NCBI RefSeq assembly: GCF_025150085.1
Contig: NZ_CP102280.1
Coordinates: 325,001-389,000 of the forward strand
From: Dorea longicatena
Lineage (GTDB): Bacteria; Bacillota; Clostridia; Lachnospirales; Lachnospiraceae
DNA length: 64,000 nt
Reading direction: 5' to 3'
This document shows positions 25,847 to 36,061 of the stretch, piece after piece (positions within the stretch are counted from its first letter, which is position 1; each line of letters begins with the position of its first letter). Below the pieces are notes generated by a model. The model was not told the DNA's origin and searched no databases. It saw only the letters and a list, made by a program, of their open reading frames with translations. The position numbers were made by a program, and so were the translations under genes.

Positions 25847-27544
25847 ATGAGTGGAATATTAATGATGATCATTGCCATTGTTGTGCTTGGTGGAGCATAT
25901 CTTCTTTATGGTCGTTATCTCCAGAACAAATGGGGCATTGACCCAAATGCCAAAACTCCGGCATATGAGATGGAAGACGGGGTTGACTATGTACCGGCCG
26001 ATACGAACGTCGTATTCGGTCACCAGTTTGCATCAATCGCAGGTGCAGGTCCGATCAATGGACCGATCCAGGCAGCAATCTTCGGATGGCTTCCGGTACT
26101 TTTGTGGATCTTAATCGGAGGGGTATTCTTTGGAGCTGTTCAGGATTTCGCATCTATGTATGCATCTGTAAAGAATAAAGGACGTACAATCGGATATATC
26201 ATTGAAGAATATATCGGAAAATTAGGTAAGAAATTATTCCTGTTATTCTGCTGGCTGTTTTGTATTCTGGTCGTTGCAGCTTTTGCTGATGTTGTAGCCG
26301 GAACTTTTAATGGATTCTCAGTAAGTGAAGCCGGAAAAGTAACAAAAATTGCAGCTAACGGTGCAGTCGCAACTACTTCTATGATATTTATCTTAGAAGC
26401 AGTCGGACTTGGAATGTTTTTGAAGTATACGAAATTCAACAAGTGGATTAATACAGCGGTTGCAATCGTATTATTGGTAGCAGCAATCGCACTGGGACTT
26501 CACTTCCCAATGTATGTAGGACTGGATGCATGGCATCTCATCATCTTCGTTTACATCCTGATTGCCAGTGTCGCTCCTGTATGGGCGCTTCTTCAGCCTC
26601 GTGACTATCTGAATAGTTACCTTTTGATTTTTATGATCGTTGGTGCGGTTATTGGTGTATTTGTAGCAAATCCATCTTGTAACCTTCAGGCATTCACAAG
26701 CTTTAACGTAGATGGACAGTATATGTTCCCAATCTTATTTGTAACGATCGCTTGTGGTGCGGTTTCCGGCTTCCATTCACTGGTATCTTCCGGTACAGCA
26801 TCCAAACAGATTAAGAATGAGAAGAACATGCTTCCTGTATCATTCGGAGCAATGTTAATGGAAAGTATGCTTGCAGTTATTGCACTGATCGCAGTTGCAT
26901 CTTTTGCCAAAGGTGAAGCAGCAGCACAGGGACTGACAACACAGCCTCAGATTTTCGCCGGAGCGATTGCGAACTTCCTGTCAGTTATTGGTCTGCCACA
27001 TTCACTTGTATTCACACTGATTAACCTGGCAGTATCCGCATTTGCATTGACATCACTGGACTCTGTAGCCAGAGTCGGACGTCTGTCGTTCCAGGAATTC
27101 TTTATCGATGACGATACAGATATGGATCATCTGAATCCATTCATGAAAGTGGTAACAAATAAATACTTTGCAACAATCATTACACTGGTACTTGCATATT
27201 TCCTGACCAAAGTCGGATATGCAGAGATCTGGCCACTGTTCGGTTCAGCCAACCAGCTGTTATCTGTACTGGCACTGGTAGCCTGCGCAGTATTCCTTAA
27301 GAAGACAAAACGTCAGGGATGTATGCTCTGGATTCCAATGGTATTCATGATGGCAGTTACATTTACAGCACTTGGTATGACGATCGTGAAACTGACAAAA
27401 GCATTCCTGACAACAGGGCTGGATCTTGGAAATACATTACAGTTGATTTTTGCCGTATTGCTTCTGATCCTTGGTGTGTTGGTTGCAATCCAGGGTGTAA
27501 AGAAACTTCTTGAAAAAACAGATGATAAGAAAGCAACAGCTTAA
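25847..27544 (+). CDS. cstA: CstA-family carbon starvation / peptide-type transporter
   Basis: A 565-residue integral membrane protein with about 15 hydrophobic segments, matching CstA: GRYLQNKWGID and DYVPADTNVVFGHQFASIAGAGPINGP near the start, VSSGTASKQIKNEKN in the centre, TSLDSVARVGR, and WPLFGSANQLLS near residue 465. CstA/BtsT proteins take up pyruvate or peptides. Start ATG 25847 follows AGAGGGA; a longer frame from 25748 runs through the riboswitch and is not real. Transcription is under the isoleucine-type T-box, so this copy probably serves amino-acid or peptide supply. A collapsed paralogue is at 49593-50288. Confidence 0.92.
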   Translation: MSGILMMIIAIVVLGGAYLLYGRYLQNKWGIDPNAKTPAYEMEDGVDYVPADTNVVFGHQFASIAGAGPINGPIQAAIFGWLPVLLWILIGGVFFGAVQDFASMYASVKNKGRTIGYIIEEYIGKLGKKLFLLFCWLFCILVVAAFADVVAGTFNGFSVSEAGKVTKIAANGAVATTSMIFILEAVGLGMFLKYTKFNKWINTAVAIVLLVAAIALGLHFPMYVGLDAWHLIIFVYILIASVAPVWALLQPRDYLNSYLLIFMIVGAVIGVFVANPSCNLQAFTSFNVDGQYMFPILFVTIACGAVSGFHSLVSSGTASKQIKNEKNMLPVSFGAMLMESMLAVIALIAVASFAKGEAAAQGLTTQPQIFAGAIANFLSVIGLPHSLVFTLINLAVSAFALTSLDSVARVGRLSFQEFFIDDDTDMDHLNPFMKVVTNKYFATIITLVLAYFLTKVGYAEIWPLFGSANQLLSVLALVACAVFLKKTKRQGCMLWIPMVFMMAVTFTALGMTIVKLTKAFLTTGLDLGNTLQLIFAVLLLILGVLVAIQGVKKLLEKTDDKKATA

Positions 27545-27579
27545 TCATTATTTTATTCGTAATAAGAACATATAAGAGA

Positions 27580-27618
27580 AACTGTGGTAATAGCGTGAAG
27601 GTTATTATCGCAGTTTTT
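27580..27618 (+). terminator. Terminator after cstA
   Basis: AACTGTGGTAATA / TATTATCGCAGTT stem with a seven-base loop and T7. The following 27619-27816 is AT-rich leader of mglB. Confidence 0.8.
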
Positions 27619-27686
27619 TTGTTTTATATTATATATAGTAGAGACAGATTCTGCGCAATTGGATAAAATGTATAAAAAAACATAGG

Positions 27687-27755
27687 TCAATATAAAAATA
27701 TTGATAATTAATCCAAAAATATTCTATGTCAAAAAAATAGTGTTGTTATTATAAT
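27687..27755 (+). promoter_or_regulatory. Candidate operator and -10 element upstream of mglB
   Basis: TCAATATAAAAATATTGA (27687-27704) is a perfect palindrome, and TATAAT at 27750-27755 is a strong -10 with only a weak -35-like TGTCAA at 27727. A weak -35 with an upstream palindrome fits activator control, for which the YesN-type regulator at 32584 is the natural candidate. Confidence 0.45.
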
Positions 27756-27816
27756 GAGATTAGTCAATGAGTTAGACGCGATTAAAAACAAAACGCACAA
27801 AACAGGAGGAAAGAAA

Positions 27817-29100
27817 ATGAAAAAGAAAAAAGTATTTGCACTCATGATGGCAGCAACACTTGCATTATCACTGGCAGGCTGCGGAGGATCTTCGTCAGGT
27901 GATTCAAAATCATCAGGATCTTCAGACAGCAGTTCTGTAGCCAATAAGGACAAACCGCTTTGCTGGTTTAACCGTCAACCTTCTAATAGTTCAACAGGGG
28001 AATTGGACAAAGAAGCGTTGAATTTCAACAAAGATACTTATTATGTAGGATTTGATGCTAATCAGGGAGCAGAACTTCAGGGAGAGATGGTTGTTGATTA
28101 TATCAAAGCAAATGCTGATAAGATTGACAGAAATGGTGATGGAGTTATCGGATACGTACTTGCAATCGGTGACATCGGACATAATGATTCTATCGCACGT
28201 ACACGTGGTGTTCGTGCGGCACTTGGAACAGGAGTTAAAGATGGTGACGAAGTTGCTTCCAAGCCGGCAGGAACAAACGTAGACGGAAAAGCAAAAGTTG
28301 TCCAGGATGCTAAGATTGATGTAGACGGAAAAGAATTTACAGTCCGTGAGCTTGCTTCTCAGGAAATGAAGAACTCAGCAGGGGCAACATGGGATGCGGC
28401 TACAGCAGGTAACGCAATCGGAACATGGGAAGCTTCTTTCGGAGATCAGATCGATATTGTTGTTTCTAACAATGATGGTATGGGAATGTCAATGTTTAAT
28501 GCATGGGCAAAAGATAACAAAGTTCCTACATTCGGATATGATGCAAACAGTGACGCTGTTGCAGCAATCGCTGATGGATACGGCGGAACAATCTCTCAGC
28601 ATGCAGATGTTCAGGCTTATCTGACATTAAGAGTACTCCGTAACGCACTTGACGGAGCAGACGTGGATACAGGTATTGGTACAGCAGATGATGCCGGTAA
28701 CTGCCTGACAGAAGGTGAAGATTACAGATACAGCGAAGAAGAAAGATCTTACTACGCATTAAATGTTGCAGTAACAGCTGATAATTACAAAGACTTTACA
28801 GATTCAACAAAGATTTATGACAAAGTGTCAAAACAGCTTGATTCAAGCAAGAGTCCATCTAAGAAAGTATGGCTTGATATTTACAATGCATCAGACAACT
28901 TCCTGAGCTCAACATACCAGCCACTTCTTGAGAACTATGATGATCTCCTTAACCTGAAGGTTGATTACATCGGTGGAGATGGACAGACAGAGTCAAACAT
29001 CACAAACCGTCTCGGAAATCCAAACGAATATGATGCATTTGCAATTAACATGGTTAAGACAGACAATGCATCAGCATACACATCACTTCTCTCAAAATAA
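27817..29100 (+). CDS. mglB: Galactose/methyl-galactoside ABC transporter substrate-binding lipoprotein
   Basis: A 427-residue binding lipoprotein. Signal peptide with lipobox L-A-G-C (Cys about residue 22), a Ser-rich linker, then a type I sugar-binding fold. DRNGDGVIGYV (about 109) matches the EF-hand-like calcium loop of galactose-binding protein; FGYDANSDAVAAI is typical of the hinge side. Start ATG 27817 after ACAGGAGGAAAGAAA. It captures galactose or a related hexose outside the cell and delivers it to MglAC, which follow on the same strand. The N-terminus after the lipobox lacks the usual 'IGV' strand and is diverged, so glucose or another sugar is not excluded. Confidence 0.9.
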   Translation: MKKKKVFALMMAATLALSLAGCGGSSSGDSKSSGSSDSSSVANKDKPLCWFNRQPSNSSTGELDKEALNFNKDTYYVGFDANQGAELQGEMVVDYIKANADKIDRNGDGVIGYVLAIGDIGHNDSIARTRGVRAALGTGVKDGDEVASKPAGTNVDGKAKVVQDAKIDVDGKEFTVRELASQEMKNSAGATWDAATAGNAIGTWEASFGDQIDIVVSNNDGMGMSMFNAWAKDNKVPTFGYDANSDAVAAIADGYGGTISQHADVQAYLTLRVLRNALDGADVDTGIGTADDAGNCLTEGEDYRYSEEERSYYALNVAVTADNYKDFTDSTKIYDKVSKQLDSSKSPSKKVWLDIYNASDNFLSSTYQPLLENYDDLLNLKVDYIGGDGQTESNITNRLGNPNEYDAFAINMVKTDNASAYTSLLSK

Positions 29101-29185
29101 GAGACTGGTTAAATGGTAAATGAATGAAACGCAGAGGGGTGTCAGAGATGATACCCTTCTTTCATCAAGAAAAGGAAGCAGAGTT

Positions 29186-30694
29186 ATGACAGTAGATAAG
29201 AATAAATACATCTTATCGATCAATGGCATGAGTAAGTCGTTCGGTAGAAACAAAGTTCTGAAACATATAAACCTGAATGTCAAACCTGGGACCATTATGG
29301 GACTTATGGGTGAAAACGGTGCCGGAAAATCGACAATGATGAAATGTCTCTTTGGTACTTATCAGAAAGATGAGGGGACAATTATATTAGACGGCAGAGA
29401 AGTAAATTTCTCGGGACCAAAAGATGCACTGGAAAACGGAGTAGCGATGGTACACCAGGAATTGAACCAATGTCTTGAAAGAAGCGTTGTAGATAATATG
29501 TTTCTTGGACGATATCCAAAGAATTCTTTTGGAATTGTCGATGAAGGAAGAATGAAAAAGGAAACTGCAAATCTCTTCAGACAGCTTGGAATCACAGCAA
29601 ATCTGACACAGCCAATGAAAAAAATGTCTGTGTCCCAGCGGCAGATGTGTGAGATTGCAAAAGCTATTTCCTATCATTCCAAAGTAATTGTACTGGATGA
29701 ACCAACCTCATCCCTGACAGCACCGGAAGTTGAGAAACTTTTCAAGATGATGCGTCAGTTGAAAGCACAGGGAATTTCGCTGATTTATATATCACATAAG
29801 ATGGATGAGATATTCAATATATGTGATGAGATATCTGTGCTCAGAGATGGTAGTCTGGTTATGACAAAAGAGTGCAAAGATACAGATATGAATGAACTGA
29901 TATCGGCAATGGTTGGGCGCTCGCTGGATAACAGATTTCCACCTGTTGACAATGAGCCCGGAGAGAAGATTCTCTCTGTACAGAATCTTTCGTCAAAATA
30001 TGCACCAAAGATTCAAAATGTATCCTTTGATATCAGAAAAGGAGAAATATTTGGATTTTACGGTCTGGTTGGTGCCGGACGTACGGAACTTTTAGAAACA
30101 ATTTTCGGAATCCGCACAAGAGCAGAAGGAAATGTAATATACGATGGAAAGATTATGAACTTTTCATCGCCGAGAGATGCAATGGATCATGGATTTGCCC
30201 TGATCACAGAAGAAAGAAAAGCTAATGGTCTGTTCTTAAAAGGCGATATTACATTTAATACGACCATCGCTAACATGAACCATTATAAGAATGGTGCAGT
30301 GCTGTCACATGACAGAATGGTACGTGCAACTGCGGAAGAGATTAAAATCATGCATACAAAGTGTATGGGCCCGGATGATATGATCACAAGTCTTTCCGGA
30401 GGAAATCAGCAGAAGGTAATCTTCGGAAAATGGCTGGAGCGTTCACCGAGTGTATTCATGATGGATGATCCGACACGAGGAATTGATGTTGGTGCGAAAT
30501 ATGAGATTTACGAACTGATCATCAATATGGCAAAGCAGGGGAAAACAATTATTGTTGTATCTTCTGAGATGCCGGAGATTCTTGGTATTACGAACCGTAT
30601 CGGTGTTATGTCAAACGGACGACTGGCCGGAATCGTAAATACAAAAGAGACGAACCAGGAAGAATTATTGAGACTCAGTGCAAAATATCTGTAA
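29186..30694 (+). CDS. mglA: Galactose ABC transporter ATP-binding protein
   Basis: A 502-residue duplicated ABC ATPase of the sugar (MglA/RbsA) type. First cassette: Walker A GENGAGKST (about residue 40), Q-loop MVHQELNQ, signature VSQRQMCEIAKA, Walker B VIVLDEPTSSL. Second cassette: degenerate Walker A GLVGAGRTEL, LSGGNQQKVIFGKWL signature near residue 395 and MMDDPTRGIDVG. This asymmetric arrangement is normal for the family. Start ATG 29186 after AAAGGAAGCAG; an ATG at 29120 would add 22 unlikely residues. Located between mglB and mglC. Confidence 0.93.
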   Translation: MTVDKNKYILSINGMSKSFGRNKVLKHINLNVKPGTIMGLMGENGAGKSTMMKCLFGTYQKDEGTIILDGREVNFSGPKDALENGVAMVHQELNQCLERSVVDNMFLGRYPKNSFGIVDEGRMKKETANLFRQLGITANLTQPMKKMSVSQRQMCEIAKAISYHSKVIVLDEPTSSLTAPEVEKLFKMMRQLKAQGISLIYISHKMDEIFNICDEISVLRDGSLVMTKECKDTDMNELISAMVGRSLDNRFPPVDNEPGEKILSVQNLSSKYAPKIQNVSFDIRKGEIFGFYGLVGAGRTELLETIFGIRTRAEGNVIYDGKIMNFSSPRDAMDHGFALITEERKANGLFLKGDITFNTTIANMNHYKNGAVLSHDRMVRATAEEIKIMHTKCMGPDDMITSLSGGNQQKVIFGKWLERSPSVFMMDDPTRGIDVGAKYEIYELIINMAKQGKTIIVVSSEMPEILGITNRIGVMSNGRLAGIVNTKETNQEELLRLSAKYL

Positions 30695-30712
30695 CAGAGA
30701 GGGGTATGGAAG

Positions 30713-32365
30713 ATGGCAGAAAAAAGCATTATCATTTCGGCAGAAGAAGAAGCAATACTTTTGAAACCGATTGACGAATATGTTGGAAAAATACAGGAGC
30801 AGATCGATGCACTGCGTGTGGAAGGATCTGACAAAGTCAACAGTTTAAAAAATCAGATTGCAATAGCAAAAGAGAATAAGAACTTAACAAAAGAAGAACA
30901 GAATAAGATTATCGGGGAATGTAAGAAGAATCTGGAGAAGGCAAAAGCAACAGAAGATGCAAATAAACAGCAGATTGCAAAACTGATCGCAGATGCTGAA
31001 AGTTTTCTTTCCAAACATTACAACAGTGAGTATTATAACATTGTTGCAAAGAGCTGCGAAGCAGAGAAAAAAGCGGAAAACAGTAATTTTGAAAAATTAA
31101 AAGCGGATCTGCAGGAAGAACATAAGAAGGCAGTCAGCAGCCTGAAAGATGCAGAAGAGATCAAAGCTGAAAAATACACATATAAGAATAAATTATATGA
31201 TGCGCAGATGACACATGAATCCAGGATCCAGGAGATCAAGGATAGAAAACATGATGCATACATGCATAAGTTCCACCTAATCGATCTGCTCAGAATGTCA
31301 AAATATACATTTGCACAGAAGCAGGCACAGAATTTTGAAAATTACAAGTACACATTTAATATGACACAGTTCTTGTATAAGAACGGTCTGTATATTGTAA
31401 TTATCATGATCTTTATCGCATTGTGTATTATTACACCATTCGTGAAAAATACACAGCTTTTTACAACCACAAACATCCTTAACATTTTGCAGCAGGCTTC
31501 ACCGCGAATGTTCCTTGCACTTGGAGTTGCCGGTCTGATCCTTCTGACAGGTACAGACCTTTCTGTAGGACGTATGGTTGGTATGGGTATGGTTACAGCA
31601 ACCATTATCATGCATAACGGAATTAACACAGGTACTGTGTTTGGACATGTTTTTGATTTTTCGGGTATGGCACCGGCATCAAGAGCTATATTAGCATTAT
31701 GTGTGTGTATACTTTTCACAACTGTATTTGCAATGACAGCCGGATTTTTCATGGCAAGATTTAAGATGCATCCATTTATTTCAACGATGGCAAATATGTT
31801 GATCATCTTTGGTCTTGTTACATATGCTACAAAAGGAGTTTCTTTTGGTGCGATTGATCCGACAATCCCAAATATTTTTATTCCACAGGCAGGACGTTTT
31901 CCGATGATTATTTTATGGGCAGTAGTTGCGATTGCTGTTGTATGGTTTATCTGGAATAAGACAACATTTGGAAAAAATTTATATGCAGTTGGTGGAAATC
32001 CAGAGGCGGCAGCTGTATCAGGAATCTCGGTATTTAAAGTAACGATGGGAGCATTTATCCTTGCAGGTATCCTTTATGGATTCGGTTCATGGCTGGAGTG
32101 TGTACGAATGGTTGGATCCGGTAGTGCCGCTTACGGACAGGGATGGGATATGGACGCCATTGCAGCCTGCGTAGTTGGTGGAGTTTCCTTTACCGGTGGT
32201 ATTGGTAAGATATCGGGAGTTGTGACAGGTGTACTGATCTTTACATCATTGACCTATTCTTTGACGGTTCTTGGTATTGATACAAACCTTCAGTTTATTT
32301 TTGAAGGTATCATTATTCTGGCAGCAGTAACACTTGACTGTCTGAAATATGTACAGAAGAAATAA
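30713..32365 (+). CDS. mglC: Galactose ABC transporter permease with long coiled-coil N-terminus
   Basis: A 550-residue permease. Residues about 222-550 are a normal MglC/RbsC-type membrane domain (NGLYIVIIMIFIALCI, LILLTGTDLSVGRMVGMG, GGVSFTGGIGKISGV). Residues 1-220 are a very hydrophilic, Lys/Glu-rich helical extension with clear heptad character (for example EKKAENSNFEKLKADLQEE near 120), absent from classical MglC proteins of about 336 residues. It starts at the first MAEKSII after GAGAGGGGT. The extension should lie in the cytoplasm and could tether the transporter or bind a regulator; that is inference. Confidence 0.9.
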   Translation: MAEKSIIISAEEEAILLKPIDEYVGKIQEQIDALRVEGSDKVNSLKNQIAIAKENKNLTKEEQNKIIGECKKNLEKAKATEDANKQQIAKLIADAESFLSKHYNSEYYNIVAKSCEAEKKAENSNFEKLKADLQEEHKKAVSSLKDAEEIKAEKYTYKNKLYDAQMTHESRIQEIKDRKHDAYMHKFHLIDLLRMSKYTFAQKQAQNFENYKYTFNMTQFLYKNGLYIVIIMIFIALCIITPFVKNTQLFTTTNILNILQQASPRMFLALGVAGLILLTGTDLSVGRMVGMGMVTATIIMHNGINTGTVFGHVFDFSGMAPASRAILALCVCILFTTVFAMTAGFFMARFKMHPFISTMANMLIIFGLVTYATKGVSFGAIDPTIPNIFIPQAGRFPMIILWAVVAIAVVWFIWNKTTFGKNLYAVGGNPEAAAVSGISVFKVTMGAFILAGILYGFGSWLECVRMVGSGSAAYGQGWDMDAIAACVVGGVSFTGGIGKISGVVTGVLIFTSLTYSLTVLGIDTNLQFIFEGIIILAAVTLDCLKYVQKK

Positions 32366-32408
32366 TAAATAAAAGACTGTTTATACAGGTTTATACAAAA
32401 AGAAGTAG

Positions 32409-32449
32409 ACCGTCCTGCTCATCGGAAAGATGAAAGGGACGGTTTTTTT
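32409..32449 (+). terminator. Terminator after mglC
   Basis: ACCGTCC / GGACGGT stem, inner CTCATC / GATGAA pairing, T7 tail. Separates mglBAC from the regulatory operon. Confidence 0.85.
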
Positions 32450-32583
32450 CAACATGATGCGTTCGAAAGGAATTTGTGAGTAAAAAAATTTTGAAGGCAG
32501 ATTTTGTATTTGGATATGTTATAAGAGACGTAAATTTGTTATACTGGAATAAACGTATAGCGGCCATGAAGAAGGGGAAAAAG

Positions 32584-34182
32584 ATGGAACGATATAAAGT
32601 GATTCTCGTAGATGATGAAGCCGAAGTCATCGATATGATAGAGAAAAAAATTCATTGGAATGATCTGGGGTTTGAGGTGGCAGGAAGTGCGACAAATGGG
32701 GTGAAAGCACTGGAATTAGTAGAAAAACTCCAGCCGGATGTGGTGCTGACGGATATTAAGATGCCTTATATGGACGGGTTAGAGTTATCCAGAAGGCTGA
32801 ATCGGGAATATCCGAATATTTATATCATGCTCTGTACGGGATTTGATGAGTTTGAATATGCGAAAGAAGCAGTGCATCTGGAAATCAAGGAATATATGCT
32901 TAAACCGGTCAATGCAACAGAATTGTCAGAAAGCCTGACCAATCTGAAACATACGCTGGACAGAGAAAGAGAAGAAAAATTAAATGTAAAAAAATTAAAT
33001 GATTATTTTCAGGAAGTACTTCCGAAATTACAGTCCAATTTTTTTATTTCATTAATTGAAGGAAGAGTAGAAAAAAAGGATTATGAAAGATTTTTACAGG
33101 CGTATCAGGTAGATATGAAAGGACCTCTCTTTGGCTGTGTAATCTTCCACACATCGGAGAACCATGTGCCCGAAGGCATGAACCCACTGCTTTTATCCAT
33201 GTCGGTAGAAAGAGAGATCAAGCAGAGACTGATGAATCAGTGGAACTGTCGAGAATTTATATATATGGGAAATACACTGCTGATTCTGGAACTGGATGCG
33301 GAAGATAAGATTACCCAGATAACAGATGCCTGTGACAGATTCTGCCGGTGGGCGTACCGCATCATGGGTGCGGTTGTTACAGCGGGGATCGGAACCGTGT
33401 GTGACAGCCTGTATGAGATCAGTCTTTCCTATGAGAGGGCAAGAGAAGCAGTTTCTTACAGGGTTTTATACGGAACAAAACGGGCAATTAATATTGGAGA
33501 GATTGTTCCGAAGGAACAGATCAAACCGGTTCAGTCAGAAGAGTCAAGGATGCAGATGCTATTTCGTGCAATTCGTATAGGAGATTCGGCAGAGATAGAG
33601 CGGGCAGCACATGGAGAGATGGAAAAGCTTCATAAAAATACAGAAACCATGAGTCAGTATAATCTTGCTACAATGGAGATAGTCAGTGGATTTTTTAAGT
33701 TCTGTACAGATAATTCGCTGGATTTCAATAAAATATCCGGTAATATGCAGAATATTTACGAAAAAGTATCGCAGATGGATGAGAGTTCACTGACAGCATG
33801 GATTGTGCAGATGTCGGAAACAATCAGTGAAAAGCTGAAATGTGCAAGAAACAGTTCTGCCAGACGGCTCATTGTGGAAGCACAGAACATTGTGAAAGAA
33901 AGGTATATGGAGGCGGATATATCATTGGACGAGGTATGTGCGGTTCTCGGTGTATCGAATTCTTATTTTTCTTCTGTATTTAAAAAAGAAGCGGGAAAAT
34001 CGTTTATCTCTTATTTAACAGATTACAGAATGGATATTGCGGCAGAGATGATATTAAATACAGATGAGAAAAGTTACACAATAGCAGAAAAAGTGGGGTA
34101 TCTCGATGCCAATTATTTTAGTTATGTATTTAAAAAGAAGTTTGGAGTTTCTCCTTCGAAGTATAGAGCATCTGTAAAGTAG
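32584..34182 (+). CDS. YesN-type response regulator with AraC-like DNA-binding domain
   Basis: A 532-residue response regulator. Receiver domain 1-125 with acidic DDE near the start, phospho-acceptor D57 in LTDIKMP, T/S and K-P switch residues (about 85 and 106). A central linker (about 130-420) resembles that of YesN proteins, and the C-terminal 100 residues form two AraC-type helix-turn-helices ending GYLDANYFSYVFKKKFGVSPSKYR. ATG 32584 follows AAGGGGAAAAAG. Partner kinase is next; probable targets are the mgl promoter and this operon. Confidence 0.92.
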   Translation: MERYKVILVDDEAEVIDMIEKKIHWNDLGFEVAGSATNGVKALELVEKLQPDVVLTDIKMPYMDGLELSRRLNREYPNIYIMLCTGFDEFEYAKEAVHLEIKEYMLKPVNATELSESLTNLKHTLDREREEKLNVKKLNDYFQEVLPKLQSNFFISLIEGRVEKKDYERFLQAYQVDMKGPLFGCVIFHTSENHVPEGMNPLLLSMSVEREIKQRLMNQWNCREFIYMGNTLLILELDAEDKITQITDACDRFCRWAYRIMGAVVTAGIGTVCDSLYEISLSYERAREAVSYRVLYGTKRAINIGEIVPKEQIKPVQSEESRMQMLFRAIRIGDSAEIERAAHGEMEKLHKNTETMSQYNLATMEIVSGFFKFCTDNSLDFNKISGNMQNIYEKVSQMDESSLTAWIVQMSETISEKLKCARNSSARRLIVEAQNIVKERYMEADISLDEVCAVLGVSNSYFSSVFKKEAGKSFISYLTDYRMDIAAEMILNTDEKSYTIAEKVGYLDANYFSYVFKKKFGVSPSKYRASVK

Positions 34183-34195
34183 AACAGTAATCCGT

Positions 34196-36061
34196 ATGAA
34201 GGGAACAGGAAAAAGCGTGAAAAAAAGAAAAAAAGATTCGGATTTCAAAAAAAATGTTGTATTTAATATACAGTCAATCATCATGTCTGTTCTTATGGCG
34301 ATTACACTTGTCACGATTGTAACTATGGGACTCCTTTTGTATCAAAGATTTAAGCTTGCGATTGATAAGATGGCAGTATCAAATACAGAGGCGACGGTGG
34401 AAAGCACGGTAGACAGGGTGAATTCGGACCTGTTAGATATCAGGCAGATTTTTAATGCAGCGAATTATAATATCGTACAGGAATTTGATATATCCAGTGA
34501 AAAATTTGCTGAACAGTTCAGCTTATTATACGAGGTGAATTCGGATAAAATCGAGAGTCTGGCATTATATGGGAACGAAGGCCGGCTGATTGCTTCGGAA
34601 CCGGTTGCTGTTGAAAAAGAAAATATAGATGTAACGGGACAGGACTGGTATAAGAATGCCGAGAGTGCAATTGAAAATGTACATTTTTCCGTTCCGCATA
34701 TTCAGAATTTGTATGAAGATGGTCTGTATCGTTATCATTGGGTTGTTTCACTGAGTCGTTATGTGGATATAAACGATGGGGAGATTCCGGGAAGCGGAGT
34801 CCTTCTTGTAGATATGAAATATTCGGTGATCGAAGATGTCTTAAAGCAGATTAATGATTCTTCGGAAGGAATCTATTATTATATGATCAGCCGTGACGGA
34901 CAGATGATCTATCATCCGAGAAAAACAGAGATGGCCAGGGGACTGTTTGAGGAGAATAGTCTGAAGGCTTCCGGGTATGAGGAGGGCACTTATGAGATCA
35001 CAACAGACGGACACAAGGAAAGTGTAGTGGTTGGCAACATTGCCTATACAGGATGGAAACTGATCGGAGTTGTACCGGAGAGCGTGCAGACTGCAAGAAT
35101 TAACAATTTCAGATATTATATCTTTACAACAATCATGGTTCTTATGATGATGCTTCTGGAAGGAAACAGGCTGATTTCCAGAAAAATATCCAAACCGATT
35201 CGGAAACTGGATGAATCGGTTAAAACATATGAAGCAGGAGGAAAAACGGATATTTACATAGGAGGTTCTTCAGAAATACGACATTTGGGTTATTCTGTTC
35301 AAAGATCATATGAACGGATTGAGACGCTTATGGAGGAAATTATCCGTCAGCAGAATGAACGGAGAAAAAGTGAACTGGATGCATTACAAAGTCAGATTAA
35401 TCCACATTTTCTGTATAATACACTGGAATCTATTACTTGGATGATCGAAGCACAGAAAAATGAAGAAGCAGTTATTATGATCTCCGAACTGGCAAAGCTT
35501 TTAAGAGTCAGTTTATCCCGCGGAAAGACGATCATTCCGGTTAAAGATGAACTTCAGCACAGCAGAAGCTATATGAATATCCAGCTTGTGCGTTATAAAG
35601 AACGTTTTCAAATGGAATTTCAGACGGATAAAGAGATAGAAGATTATTGTATTGTAAAATTAGTCATTCAGCCGATTCTCGAAAATGCAATTTATTACGG
35701 CGTGGGAAATATGGATGAGGACGATGAAGGAAAAATCACAGTCCGGGGAGAAAAGAAAGAAGACGATATTTACATTATTATAGAAGATAATGGAATGGGA
35801 ATGCGAAAAGAAGTTCTGGAAAATATCCTGAAAGATAACAATAAAGTTCCAAAACATGGTTCGGGTGTTGGCGTGATCAATGTGCATTCCAGAATTCAGC
35901 TGATGTTTGGTGAGCAATATGGCCTGGAGATATATAGTGAACCGGATGAGGGGACCAGGGTTGTTATCCATATACCGGCAATTCCATATACAAAGGAGAA
36001 TGCAGAACAATTGGAGATGCAGAAATATATACAGGGGAGGGATGTAGATGAAAAAGAATAA
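34196..36061 (+). CDS. YesM-type sensor histidine kinase
   Basis: A 621-residue kinase. TM1 near residues 25-45, an extracellular sensor domain (about 46-300) with a Cache-like core (GQDWYKNAES, SRDGQMIYHPRKTEM), TM2 near 303-320, a HAMP region, then the His_kinase (LytS/YesM class) motif QINPH404FLYNTLES and an HATPase domain (ENAIYYGV, DNGMGM, GSGVGVINV). Starts 13 bases after the regulator and overlaps the next gene by 14 bases. The two binding proteins encoded immediately downstream probably act as its ligand receptors. Confidence 0.92.
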   Translation: MKGTGKSVKKRKKDSDFKKNVVFNIQSIIMSVLMAITLVTIVTMGLLLYQRFKLAIDKMAVSNTEATVESTVDRVNSDLLDIRQIFNAANYNIVQEFDISSEKFAEQFSLLYEVNSDKIESLALYGNEGRLIASEPVAVEKENIDVTGQDWYKNAESAIENVHFSVPHIQNLYEDGLYRYHWVVSLSRYVDINDGEIPGSGVLLVDMKYSVIEDVLKQINDSSEGIYYYMISRDGQMIYHPRKTEMARGLFEENSLKASGYEEGTYEITTDGHKESVVVGNIAYTGWKLIGVVPESVQTARINNFRYYIFTTIMVLMMMLLEGNRLISRKISKPIRKLDESVKTYEAGGKTDIYIGGSSEIRHLGYSVQRSYERIETLMEEIIRQQNERRKSELDALQSQINPHFLYNTLESITWMIEAQKNEEAVIMISELAKLLRVSLSRGKTIIPVKDELQHSRSYMNIQLVRYKERFQMEFQTDKEIEDYCIVKLVIQPILENAIYYGVGNMDEDDEGKITVRGEKKEDDIYIIIEDNGMGMRKEVLENILKDNNKVPKHGSGVGVINVHSRIQLMFGEQYGLEIYSEPDEGTRVVIHIPAIPYTKENAEQLEMQKYIQGRDVDEKE

